This document shows, piece by piece, positions 44,358 to 55,195 of a stretch of DNA of 64,000 nucleotides. The notes beneath the pieces are model-generated. The model had not been told where the DNA came from. It was given only the letters and a program-made list of their open reading frames with translations, and did not search any database. This DNA comes from Antrodiella citrinella (taxonomy: Eukaryota; Basidiomycota; Agaricomycetes; Polyporales; Steccherinaceae). The stretch spans positions 1-64,000 of the forward strand of contig SGPM01000047.1 of assembly GCA_004802725.1 (NCBI GenBank). Reading direction: 5' to 3'. Every line of letters starts with the position of its first letter. Within the stretch, counting starts at the first letter, position 1. The position numbers and the translations under genes were made by a program.

Positions 44358-45902
44358 TTATACTTGCTTCACGTATCTGCAAATACATATTAGCACATGC
44401 AATTTTCAATGCAAGGTATATACGTACGTTGCATCAAGCTGGGATATCTGAGGGAGCGCAAGGGTGACCTTCCGCCTGTAGTTGGCGCCCTCCTTGGCCT
44501 GAACCGGATTGTGTTCCAGATAGATTGTTTCTAGCGTCGTGATGTGTTGCAGCTGAGGCTCTAGACCAGCAAGCGTCTCGATCTTGTTGTTGTTCATCTA
44601 AGAAGAAGGAAATGAGTCGAGCGACGGTATGAAAGGAACGAAACGGATGCACGTACCCATAACTCCTCTAGGCCAGTCAGATGTGATACGTTCTCGAGCT
44701 CTGAGACGAAGTTCGCTGCGATGTCGAGCGTGCTGAGCTTTGTCTATGAAACGCACTCAGACGGTGTGAAGCCATGGATGAACTGGGCACCCACATTCGT
44801 CTCGAGGCCTTCTATCTTCTTGATACCGTTATGACTCAGGTATAACTGCTCCAGGTTCTCCAACCCCTCCAGCCCTTCTATCTTCGTGATTCGATTAGAC
44901 TGTATCGACAATATCTTCAAATTCTTGAGGTTCTCCAGACCCTGAATCGGAGAGCGGTCAGAACGCGTCGTCGGGTTTTCTAACTTCAGTATGGAGACGT
45001 ACTTCAAGCTTAGTGATCTTGTTCTTTCCCAGCCACAATTGTTCTAGTGTCACAAGAGACTCAAGACCCTCTATTTTCTGTAGGTTGTGGCTCAGAACAT
45101 ACTTGAATATACAATGAGATCAGAATGTACTCACTCGAAGTCTGTTACCACCGAGCTCCACACTTCTCAGCGTGCGCCCTATAGGTTTAAGTCCACTAAT
45201 TTGCGATATCTTGTTCTGCACAAAGTATATCGTATGCAGCGCAGGGAACTTTGATAAGTTGTCTGGTACGTGTCTGAAGAGGTTGAACGACAAATCAAGG
45301 ACTCTGAGTACCAGGTCGCATAGTCTCAGTACGGCATGAACTAAAAGAGATTCGAGGATTGACACTGACTCAAGCTTCGTACATTCGTCCAACGCATCCC
45401 CGATGGTCTTCAGGCCATTGTCATAGAAATCCAGCTCCTCCAGCTCTGTCAACGGCCGAAACGCCTCCGGATCCAAACTAGGGATATGGTTCTGCCGTAG
45501 ACAGAGCTTCTTCAATTGTGTGAAGCGTTGCAGTCCCAACTTTGCAGTAGACTTGAGCCTTGAATGGATCAAGTTGATTTCCTGAACGCAGGTATCATAG
45601 ATATCAGTCAGACGAACGAGCACACGATCAACTATGACTGCCACAAACGCACCTCTTGATCGTCCGACAGATCAGCTAGAATCTCTTCGTCCTCTACGTC
45701 TGCTTCTTCTTCCACTGCCGCCTCCTCATCCGAAGTGTCGTTGTCTGCCTGTTGGACGACAGCTACGCGCGCGGATTTCCTGAAAATGAACCACAATGAG
45801 CTCTCAATTGAGAGATCAGACAATATGTTCTCACTTCACCTCCGGCACAACTACGGCTTTCGTCTCGTCTGTGATATTTGCAGCAGCTGTTACTTCTGCC
45901 AT
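44358..45902 (-). CDS. SDS22: Protein phosphatase 1 regulatory subunit Sds22 (PPP1R7)
   Basis: The first exon starts at 45902 ('MAEVTAAANITDETKAVV'). The second is acidic ('DEEAAVEEEADVEDEEILAD'). About ten 22-residue leucine-rich repeats of the Sds22 type follow, with 'L.KLE.L..N.I..IEGL' consensus: 'LKKLCLRQNHI', 'LEELDFYDNGL', 'LHTIYFVQNKI', 'LKILSIQSNRITKIEGLEGL', 'LEQLYLSHNGIKKIEGLE' and 'LEELWMNNNKIETLAGLE'. A C-terminal cap 'LPQISQLDATYVKQV' completes it. Sds22 binds the PP1 catalytic subunit and helps its maturation and nuclear function. Introns are 50-60 nt and often fall between repeats. Confidence 0.95.
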
Positions 45903-47755
45903 TCTGATGAGTGGTATAGGTTACAGACTGGGATTCGGATGTGGTGATGTGTGTATGAGTCGAGTATGAGTTCAAGGAGTCAGAGTCACTGTGGAGCGCT
46001 CGAGTCTGATCTCGGCCAGTTTTCGGTTAGATCGAGTTATCTCTTCGCCCTCGAAGATCTTTCACCCCGACCACGATATGTACTTATCACTTTTCTTCTG
46101 AATTCTCTATGTGTAGCTCAGTGCTTGTCGATGGATTGAGACCAGCTTTGGACAATGGAAGGTCCCACGACATCTCCCGGGGAGCACTAGATATCTCTTC
46201 ATGAAAGGTTCACGAAGTTGAAATTCTTAACAAGCAAGCTGCGTGGACGTTCATGAGGACTAGCATATCTACCAAACCGCTGCTCTTAGGGTCCAGGTAT
46301 GTTTCTAACATCATATCTAGAGAATCAGCAACTCACACATAAAACCATGTAGACCGACGATGTATTCAGTTATGACCGTCCTGTCTATTGGCTCAGGTTC
46401 ATCGCGGCCGTCGCTGCCACATGGCGTGAAGCTTGACCCGGGACGCAACAATCGTTCTGATCTCCTCTAGATCACCAATGCACACCAACGAGGACCAGCA
46501 TGAGACTACGATGCATAAAAAACGGACTTTTGATCCTTCTTGCGCATCTTACACCATGTCCAGACCCCGCACTACCTTGCATACGACACCTTTGGTCAAG
46601 TTCAACGAATTTTTCATCACAGTGCGTCAGACTTCTACTTAGTACTTGACGCCTTTAGGTCACCGTCAGAGTTACCGGGTCCGCACTGGCACTTTGTCAC
46701 ATCCGCTTCGTCATCGAATTTCGATAATTCAGAGAGACAGAATCACTCACTGGCAACCCAAACCTCCTGGAAGAAATGCCAAATGACAACTTGGATGTTC
46801 ACCGTTCTCAGGCTGCCGCCAACGTGAGTGAATCTGGCCGATCACATATTTGTAGATTAGCATGTCAACAGATCTCGACCGGCAACTTGATCACTTCAGA
46901 TCACTCATTGGTACCGTAACCTCCAGAGGACCAACGTCCAATGTTGCCACAATCGCGAGCCCGAATCCCGTTGAGCTTGGTTCAGAAACACGAGACCCTG
47001 ATAGAGCACGCCATGAACACCTCTGATCTCCCATGTCAAAGTCAATCACGCCCGCACGCTCATGAGATGCGAAAGAGCGGAGATAAACGGCCACAGAAGC
47101 CCTCTTCCATTTCGCACCACCCAAACACAAAGAAAGGCAACAAGACCCTGAGCAATCGAGAAATCGGTCGATTGCGCGGTGGACATTCCCTTGATGGATG
47201 GATGGTCGGTCAGTACACGATCGATCGTGCAGGTAAATCCGAATTGTACGGGATCGTAGCTGGCAGGGACTCTCAAGACGAAGGTACCATGTGAGTTCCA
47301 AAGTATATATCAACCATGGTAGACGTAGACGAACATAGGAGTGACTATACTGATAGAGCTTACGATACACGAGGGAAGTGGATGACTACCGCTGAGCCGA
47401 GCGAGTTTCTTTGACACCAGCGTCCATGGAGGGTGTGGGGGGTAACGCGAAAGGCGGAAGGAAAGACAGGATAAATATGTTCAAAGCGGAATGAATATGA
47501 AGACGATGTGCAGGGAGAGAGAAGGTAGCGAAGGGACGAACATGTTCAACGTTGGGCATCATGGTGTCGAGAAGAGGGGGATTCTGTGGGATGGACGTCG
47601 ATGGGATTACACTAGACTGAACAACATCCTAAACACGTAGCAGTAGAAACCACAAGTCCATTTCGAGCTATGAGGCCTGAGGCCTGGAAGACGAGAGGTG
47701 AGACGATCATAGAGACTAGGCCTTGACAACAGAGGACATGGGATACATGAGACGG
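45903..47755. other. Intergenic region of 1.85 kb without a supported gene
   Basis: Several frames of 70-160 residues occur on both strands between 46433 and 47370, but none shows a domain, a signal peptide or consistent introns. The 3' part must hold the 3' untranslated region of the PAS-GATA gene. Confidence 0.45.
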
Positions 47756-50361
47756 CTAATACTTGGAACCCCCATTCGCTTTTGGCTCCGCTGAGTCGGG
47801 TGTAGGCGGCAAAGCAGGCGCGCTCCTCGTATCTCCATTCCTCCGGTCGCGCTCCCTTTCATGCTTCTCCCTCTCAAATGACGCAGCCGAGAACCCGGTG
47901 GACAATGGCGAGCTACTCTGCGGGGACGATGGTGAGAGTCTCCCGCTGTTGTTAGAGTTGGAGTGATATGGCACGATGGGATCCAATCGAGAAGAATGCT
48001 GGTGCGGGTAAGACGGAGGGCCGGGCGGAGGCGGCGGAACGGTATAATACGAGGCCTGAGGCGGCTGTGTGGGCGGCTGAGGGGTGTAGTGCGAAGAAGA
48101 GCGATGGTCATGATGCGAAGAATGGTGGTGTAGAGGAGGATGTGAAGACGAAGGATGCGCTTGCTGGTGGGTCGATTGGTGGGAGTATGGAATGAATCCG
48201 GGGCCAGGTGGAGACGGCGAAGGCGAAGCTTGGTGCGAGAAGGCGTCGTTACCTGATATAGAACCCTGTGATGAGCCAAAAGAACCGTCGTAGCCACTAC
48301 CTCGACGCATACCGGCATAACCCATTCCGACGGGAGACCCTGACGGTGATTGACCTCGGTCAGACATGCTGTTCATCACACGCTCCTTTCGTCGCCGCTG
48401 TGCGCCACCATCCTTCTTGGCACGCGAACGGGCGTAGCGAAGTCCACATCTGTAAACGTCGGTCAGCGGTGTCCAAGGTCAGCCAAAGGTAGCAACAAGA
48501 CGTACGCGTTGCACAAGTCCTTCTTTCCACTTGGACCCTTCCTCCACTCAGGGCTATGAGTCACCTTGCAACTTGCGCACCTGTTGACGCCAACGGGCGG
48601 GTTCCCCGAGCTCCGACCGCCGTTCCCATACGAATCCCTATTCGATGCTCCTCTTCTTGGGATCCTCGACGCAGGCACCACATCGCTACCAGGAGAAGGT
48701 GGCCCATTTGCCACAGGCGTTGACCCCTGACTATGTCCCGAATAAGGCGGCCCACTCTGTGGCGGAGGGTACGAATAAGCTGATCCATGACCTGAATCAA
48801 CGTACGGAGGTTGCGACGACCACTGATGTTGCTGCTGTTGCTGCTGCGGGGGATAACTGCGCATACCGCTGACAGGAGAGGGGCCTAACGGTGGACTGGG
48901 GCCCCATTGCGTGTAATGACCCGACGGTGGCGGGCCAGGCTCAGAGAATGTATACTGTGAGTGCGAGGGAGGCTGGTGTGACATGGATGGAGGTGGGTAG
49001 CCGGAGTAGGGAGGTTGAACTGGCGGATGGCTGTAGGAATGAGGAGGAGGCTCGTAGTAGTTCTGACTAATCGGTGATCCGTAAGACTGAGAAGAATGAG
49101 AATGATGGCTGGAATGTGGAACGCTGCTGCTGCTACCGTTGGCGATAGGTTTAGAGTAGGAATTCACGCGGTGGCATGCAAAGACGATGGAACCTGCATA
49201 TATGCGGTTCGGTGAGACGTGTGAGGGAGAAATGATCAATAGGGGCTAGCTGACCGTATGGGATGAATATGCTCTCGACCTCCTGAGAGCTATCGTCTTG
49301 CAAACGCATTGTCTGAAGCGCTTTGTAGCGCCTAGTGCAGCTCGTTTTAGCATCCGTACCGCTGGCGGCAGAACCGCCGATCTGAACATCCTCCGCCAAT
49401 CTTGCGAAATTCTTCGAGCTTGGCTCCTGCCCCTGAGGCGGATCCGGCGGCCAACTCATCCACAGTGGCTTGTCTGCATGATTGAGAAGAATCTGAAACA
49501 CACGTCCCATGGATGGCGGCTGCGCAACCTTGTCCACGAGCTGCGAATACAGCAGCTGGACTTGATCCACGCTCATGTGCGGTGTACCGCACCAATTGGT
49601 CCAGTCGGTCTTGTTGTCCTCATCATTGTCTCGTTCGTGAAGGTCAACGACGGCGTGGATGAAACACAGTACGAGACCGTCTGCGGCCCAGTTGATGACA
49701 ATGTCAACGGCCATGTAGTTGGCGTCAACTGCGATCTTGGCCGCATCCACCCATGGTTCTGGCGGTCCCTGGTAGCCGAGAAGGCGCCGGACTCGGGACA
49801 GACGGGAGTAGCGTACACTGAACAGAGAAATTCAAGATGAGGACATGAACGTACCACAAAAAGTAGACTACGCACCGTGTGACACTCCCGTGCAATGTTC
49901 TACTCTCTAGCACACTCCCCAGATCATGTTCTGCAGATGCTTGTTCGTCGGGATGGACATAACTAAGAAGAGACTTGCCAATGAGGGCTTCGGCTTCTTC
50001 TGCGAGGTGGCTGGCGAGGACGGGGTCGATATAGAGAAAGCGGAGGTCGGGAGACAGGAGGGACCAGTCTAGGGAAGGAGTGAGTTCAGAATGTTCGGGT
50101 GATATATAAAAGAACAGTTATTGGCGATCGATGAACGATCGTTGAGGGCATAGATATGAACTCACAGCAACGAGTCTCGCCAACTTTCGGCAAAGCGGAG
50201 GCGGGACGATCGGGGTGGTGAGACGGATGGGTACCGTTCGTCGGATGCATAGAGTTGCGGTTTGTGGTATCAATGGCGGGGAGGGCATTCATAGACAACC
50301 TTGAGAGCTGCGCAAAGTCAGTTTGGGCAAGGGGTTCGTATGGAGAGTCGAGAAAGCTCAT
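47756..50361 (-). CDS. PAS and GATA zinc-finger transcription factor, white-collar-2-like
   Basis: The start at 50361 gives 'MSFLDSPYEPLAQTDFAQL'. Introns with good GT-AG ends join 'TRCYWSLLSPDLRFLYIDP', 'GKSLLSYVHPDEQASAEHD', 'RTLHGSVTRVRYSRLSRVR' and 'AVDIVINWAADGLVLCFIHA', which together form a PAS fold. Then comes a Ser/Pro/Gln/Tyr-rich linker, and near the C-terminus one GATA finger: 'CASCKVTHSPEWRKGPSGKK' followed by 'DLCNACGLRYARSRAKK', split by an intron inside 'CNAC'. The tail is Ser/Pro/His-rich and ends 'KANGGSKY'. One PAS plus one C-terminal GATA finger is the WC-2 layout, the partner of the WC-1 photoreceptor. Whether it is the true WC-2 ortholog or a related regulator is open. 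Confidence 0.85.
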
Positions 50362-52746
50362 GGTGAGCAAAATGAAAGGGCGGTTGGGCAGCAAGAGGAG
50401 GAAGAAAGCAAGCGAGACCCAGAGACTGGAATAAAAGGCAGAGATGGTGGTAGAGTACGAACCTGGACAAAAGACTGAAAGCGAGCTGGCGGGACGAGTG
50501 AAACGTGACACAGGGGCCGTTCACCGTTTGTTGCGGTGGCAGGTGGCCGCCTCGCGGTGGATGTGCGGATACTGATGAAGTGCGGATGATGTCGAGAACG
50601 ACGAGGAGGATGTTGCGGATACTGTGCAGGTCGCAGACGGCGTCGACGGCGGTGGATGCTGCTGTTCAACTCGACGCGGTCCGCGTCACTCTCGGTCGAT
50701 CACCCAAAGTTTATTTATCCGGACACAAGCGCTCTCCCCTCATTTTGTCCTCCCAATGTCCAACTCAAGCACGATGTCCTTACTGTTGGACACGATGTCG
50801 GCTGTCGGATGCGGCCAGGACGTTTCAATCCCTGGGCCCGAGCTTTCTCAGTCAGACTCCCGGCAGAAGCGCATGTCCATGCATAGGCAACAGGGCACTA
50901 CCATAATCGGGGAACCGGAGCCCCTGTACTCCGTCCGAACACGACGTTGCAATGCGCCATGCCCACGCTCGAGCTCGTCGTTGCTATATTCTACCATTTA
51001 TTGAGCTCATCGTCGAGGACGGGACCGACGCAACGTACATAATCTGTCTCTTTCCAAAAACAGCTGTTGGCGAAGATCTGCTCTCGATCAGCAGATCGGC
51101 TTCTCCAGATAACACGATCCTCGTTGATGGCACCTCCCCGGCGTCCCTGCAAGCACAAAGATCATTCCTACTAATTTTCTAGCCCATTCTCAGCCCACTC
51201 TCCTTTCGTCCCTCGTCCTAGCTCAAATTCAGACAATGCATTCCTCATGACAATGGCACTGTTTGTGGCAGAAGGATGTTCATTTCCTCCCGCTCTGTCT
51301 CTCGAATTTGTATTTTCGAACACCCTAGCGCCTGCGGATGATAATCGTACTGGCCACTCGCATCGATATCCTTGCAATGCTCTGTGAACGGCAGGCTCGA
51401 TATCTACGACAGGCCCTTTGTGGGTATATGAATGGTGCGTTCTTCCGTTCGCTGTCACTATGTGCTGTCAGTCGATGATTCAAGTTGTTCCGAGTAGACA
51501 ATCCAGACTCGACCTGAGGAATACACTGGTCTAAGGAATACGCCGGCCTGAGGAATGCACTTGTTTCACATTAGTCCGTTAGTCTCAGCTCCATCATTTC
51601 TCTCCCTAGCCCTTCGACACCACACTATCCGATACGACTTGCTGTGTCGACTCCTCAATTCAGGTGTCCGCTTCATTGTCTTGTGGTACGAACTGTTTCA
51701 ATTTTCTTTGTTCTCCACACGTGTCATACTTACAGTCTAACATGTCATCTTTAGCACCGGTAGATCCGGTCGCCTGCAATGGACAATAACCCTCTAACAC
51801 AGCCTCAAACGAGTGCTCGTTGCGAGTACACCTTGTCTACCGTGTATGGGGCGTGTGCTCATTCAATTGGTATGCGCAGCCATGGTCGTGACTCCGCAGC
51901 ATATGTGGCGTGTTCTGTGCACAATTACTCAGCCTTCTTCTGACTTCGGATCTACGTCCCCGTCGCGCTCCGTGTGTCCGCGCATCGAGGAGCTGCCGGT
52001 GGACAATGGCATATTCAACGTGACATGTCTTCGTTGATTGCTTCTAACACAAATTTTGTCATTGTTTGCAGGACGACACTCTTGCGACCTTTTTGAGAAT
52101 GGGGACAAGCTTAAGGAGCGTAGGACGACCGCCTTGTGTCATTTGGGAAGATACTATTAGGCTTGCTCGTGAACTACCACGGGATCCTGATTTTCAAAAT
52201 GGAATCAAGGTCGAGACAGGCTGTGGTCAAATGTATGGTGCAGATGATGGTACGTCCGAAGTTTTGTTTTCGAGCCGCCAGGCCAGTGGAGACATGATTC
52301 GAGATTCAGAATCTTTTGCATACCAGATTTGCCGAAATATCTTGTCCACTGAATTGTGGATCTCATGTCTTGGAAGTTGGAAGGATTGCAATAGTTACAC
52401 GACGCTGTTCAGATCTTCGACCTTTCGCCAAGCCAGACGCGACGCGGTCACATGACGATGACCGTTGAAGAGCATGATTTTGTCCTCCCACCACGCAAGT
52501 GTTAACTGTTCATGATTTCGCGATGCTGATACACATTTCATACATCATCTCTTGCAAGGAATGTCCAACATGATACGCTACACAAAGTCCGGATTCGAAA
52601 GTCCGACCGGTCAAGAGTCAAATACACAAAGTCCATATGGAGTCCAAGTTCGGACATCAGGCCTTCCCCTGCGAAAGACAAATGGTTAGAATGGCATAAC
52701 ACTGCCGTGAGCTTTTTCCGCATACTTACATTCGAAAGATGTCTGC
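50362..52746. other. Intergenic region of 2.4 kb with doubtful frames
   Basis: The first few hundred bases form the PAS-GATA promoter. Around 51780-52455 a plus-strand series of frames can be linked by GT-AG sites ('MDNNPLTQPQTSARCEY' at about 51780; a later frame with 'PCVIWEDTIRLARELPRDPD'), but no domain is recognised and the links are arbitrary. I do not call a gene. Confidence 0.4.
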
Positions 52747-53243
52747 TCAATTCAAACCACACGCAGACCCAGCGACTTGCGTCGCAGTCGCGTTGATACG
52801 ACCAAGGAACTGTGCGTTCCCGTTCGTCAACGTGTTCATCGCCGCCAACGCGATATTGAATCCCGTCAAAGTGTGGTCAATGGCGAGGACGTTGATAGTG
52901 TTGCCCTCGAACTCCAGCTCCCAGCACGTTCCGCAGTTCGGGGAATTGAACCCGGCGACGGCTGCTGCTCCCCCGATGTTCGGGAAGGACGGGAGAGACC
53001 CGAACGTCGTGAATCCTGCCATGTGGAAGAAGCTTTTCATCAACTAGATCGTGATCGACACCGGGATGCGATCCTGGTACCTTTGGTGATCAACCCGTTC
53101 TGACCATCGGAGCAGGAGACGATGTCCAGAGAGTTAGAAGCGTCGTCGTATGTCTGATCAAAGGAGACAGAAGCTGGGCTACTAGCACCTAGTGCTGCTG
53201 GAATAGCGCAAAGGACGACAGTGACGGTGGTGATGAACTTCAT
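52747..53243 (-). CDS. Cerato-platanin family secreted protein, copy 1
   Basis: Exons 53243-53081 and 53015-52747 give 143 residues. A signal peptide ('[19 protein letters not shown]') is followed by the family pattern '[19 protein letters not shown]', '[20 protein letters not shown]', '[10 protein letters not shown]', '[18 protein letters not shown]' and a terminal 'SACGLN'. The four conserved Cys are present. These small double-psi-barrel-like proteins are secreted, bind chitin fragments and coat surfaces; in plant-associated fungi some trigger defence. The single intron sits at the same place ('TK/GF') as in copy 2. Confidence 0.96.
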
Positions 53244-53308
53244 GATTTTCAAGGAGTGACGAAGGGGAGCTGAGAGCTTTGGTCTTCACTCAGATGGTCA
53301 ACGATAGG

Positions 53309-53315
53309 GTTTTAT
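53309..53315 (-). promoter_or_regulatory. TATA box of cerato-platanin copy 1
   Basis: 'tataaaa' on the minus strand about 70 bp before the start codon, a spacing usual for strongly expressed fungal genes. Confidence 0.6.
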
Positions 53316-53319
53316 ACGC

Positions 53320-53847
53320 ACACCCTGGCAAGGCTGGCTCTGCCGACGTCAAGCCTAGCTGCGGAACACCTCAAGAATCCCATCTACGGTGTACTGGTCC
53401 GTAAACCTGTGACTGCACAGATCACTTCTTCGCATTCAGAAGAGCCTCGCCCATGCGCACATACCAGACAGATGACATCATTTGGAGCAGCTAAAGAGCG
53501 AAAAAGTTCCGAGTTGATGGCATATGAAGTCTGAATGGCTGTTGCGCATCAAGCTTGCACATGTGCCGAAGGTGGCTTCGAGTTGAGAATCGCACAGAGC
53601 AGATGTACACTGAAGAGTCCGACAAAAGCATATCTCGGCACAGTGGTCAAACGTACGTATCAGCATCATGTATTACATAGTTCGAACACAAATTAACATC
53701 CAGTACTATAGTCCGTGTCAGCCACCTGATTCACGAAATGACAAGAAGCATCTGCGCCATTCATTCCGAGCTGCACGCCGGCCTGTGATCTCCGCAGTCA
53801 GCCACAACTCGAACTCCCGCACAGAAAAGACAGAAAATACCGACCTC
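53320..53847. other. Spacer between the two cerato-platanin genes
   Basis: About 530 bp upstream of copy 1 and downstream of copy 2. No gene seen. Confidence 0.5.
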
Positions 53848-54344
53848 TTAGTGCTCGGGGCAGGCGACCTGGCTGTAGGTCACTTGCACGCTGCCGGACT
53901 CGATGCCCTGACCGTTGGTAAGGTCGTCCATAGCCTTCTTGGCGATGTTGAAACCCTGGCCGGGGGAGGCGTCGACACCTTGGATGATGATCGACTTATC
54001 CCCGTAGGTCAAGTTCCAGCAGGTGCCGCAGAGGGTCGAGTTCCACTGGATGCCGTTGACACCACCGATGTAGGGGAACTGGGGCAGGGAACCCAGGGTA
54101 GTGAAGCCTAGTCGTCATCGTCATGAGTATATGGACTATGCAAATGTGTGTTGAGAAATGAAGGCGTACCCTTGGTAATCAACCCGTTCGCACCGTTGGA
54201 GCATGCAACAGTGTTGAGACTGGTGTCGCTCAAATCGTAGGCAGTGGAGTACGTGACCGTGGCGGTCTGTATGCCACTGGTGGACACAGCGAGTGCGCCA
54301 GAGACGGCAGCGAAGAAGCAGACGACAGTAGAGAGAGCGTACAT
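53848..54344 (-). CDS. Cerato-platanin family secreted protein, copy 2
   Basis: Exons 54344-54170 and 54107-53848 give 144 residues. After the signal peptide ('MYALSTVVCFFAAVSGALA') come 'VTYSTAYDLSDTSLNTVAC', 'GLITKGFTTLGSLPQFPYIG', 'LCGTCWNLTY', 'IIIQGVDASPGQGFNIAKKA' and 'YSQVACPEH'. All four Cys are kept. It lies 604 bp upstream of copy 1 on the same strand and shares its intron position, so both arose by tandem duplication, though the sequences have since diverged clearly. Confidence 0.96.
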
Positions 54345-54432
54345 GGTGTTTATCGGCGTTGGAAGTGATGAAGTGCTGTTGAGCTTGTGTTGTCTGTAGT
54401 GCAGTGAGTCGACTATCCCTCATCTCGATATC

Positions 54433-54439
54433 CTTTTAT
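54433..54439 (-). promoter_or_regulatory. TATA box of cerato-platanin copy 2
   Basis: 'tataaaa' on the minus strand about 90 bp before the start codon. Confidence 0.6.
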
Positions 54440-55195
54440 ACGAGTAGTGAAGGCCTTAGTCAACAGCATATGCTTCAGCCCAGCAGCTGTACACGACGGA
54501 CACCACAGCCCTGTTTGAACTTCTGCGCGACGGTTGCTGGTGTCCGTGGTGGACCTCGCCCAAGTCGGAAGGAATGAAATGAAGCTGGCGGTGCGTGCTC
54601 AGACCGCTCCGATCCTCAACCCGTGTTTGAGAGTCTTAGTGAGCTGGTACAGAATATTGAAAACGGTTGAATTGGTCTTGCTCACGCTGAACTACCTCGA
54701 GCGCACGATAGAGTATTGATACAAGTCGGAATTGAAACCAGAACCAGCTGACCCCCGGTGGCCTCGTACAGCAGACGCTGCTCGGACGGGGCTTCAGAAC
54801 CTAGTCGTGATGCGGCCAAAGAGCAAGCAAGCGGCGAGAACATACCTTCGGTGATACATGCCGCCAAGTCAGACGCATATCCAGGTGATCGGAAATGGAA
54901 ATGGAGTGGGAACCTGAACGATGAGCGGGGCGCTGTCCATTTGACAGGAGTCCGAGTTGACTATCACATTCTGTCGTGGAGAGTTGGGACTTGGCATTAA
55001 AGCGAAACCAAAATAAATGAATGCATTACGACCAAGAACAAAATCAGGACATGGAGAATATATGCTAGAAGAACTCGGAATGTGGCATATGCAACAATCG
55101 GATATAATGGACTTCATAAATTCGTGAAATTCGTTACAGATGTGAAGATAAAATGCAGTTTGGAACAAGGAGCAGGGGTGAAAAATTGAACGTAT
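54440..55195. other. Intergenic region without a supported gene
   Basis: About 750 bp between the 3' end of the CaaX protein gene and the cerato-platanin promoter. Nothing recognised. Confidence 0.5.

Noticed and set aside
46433..47370. Possible genes in the SDS22 to PAS-GATA spacer
   Set aside because: Frames overlap on both strands, lack domains and have no linked splice sites.
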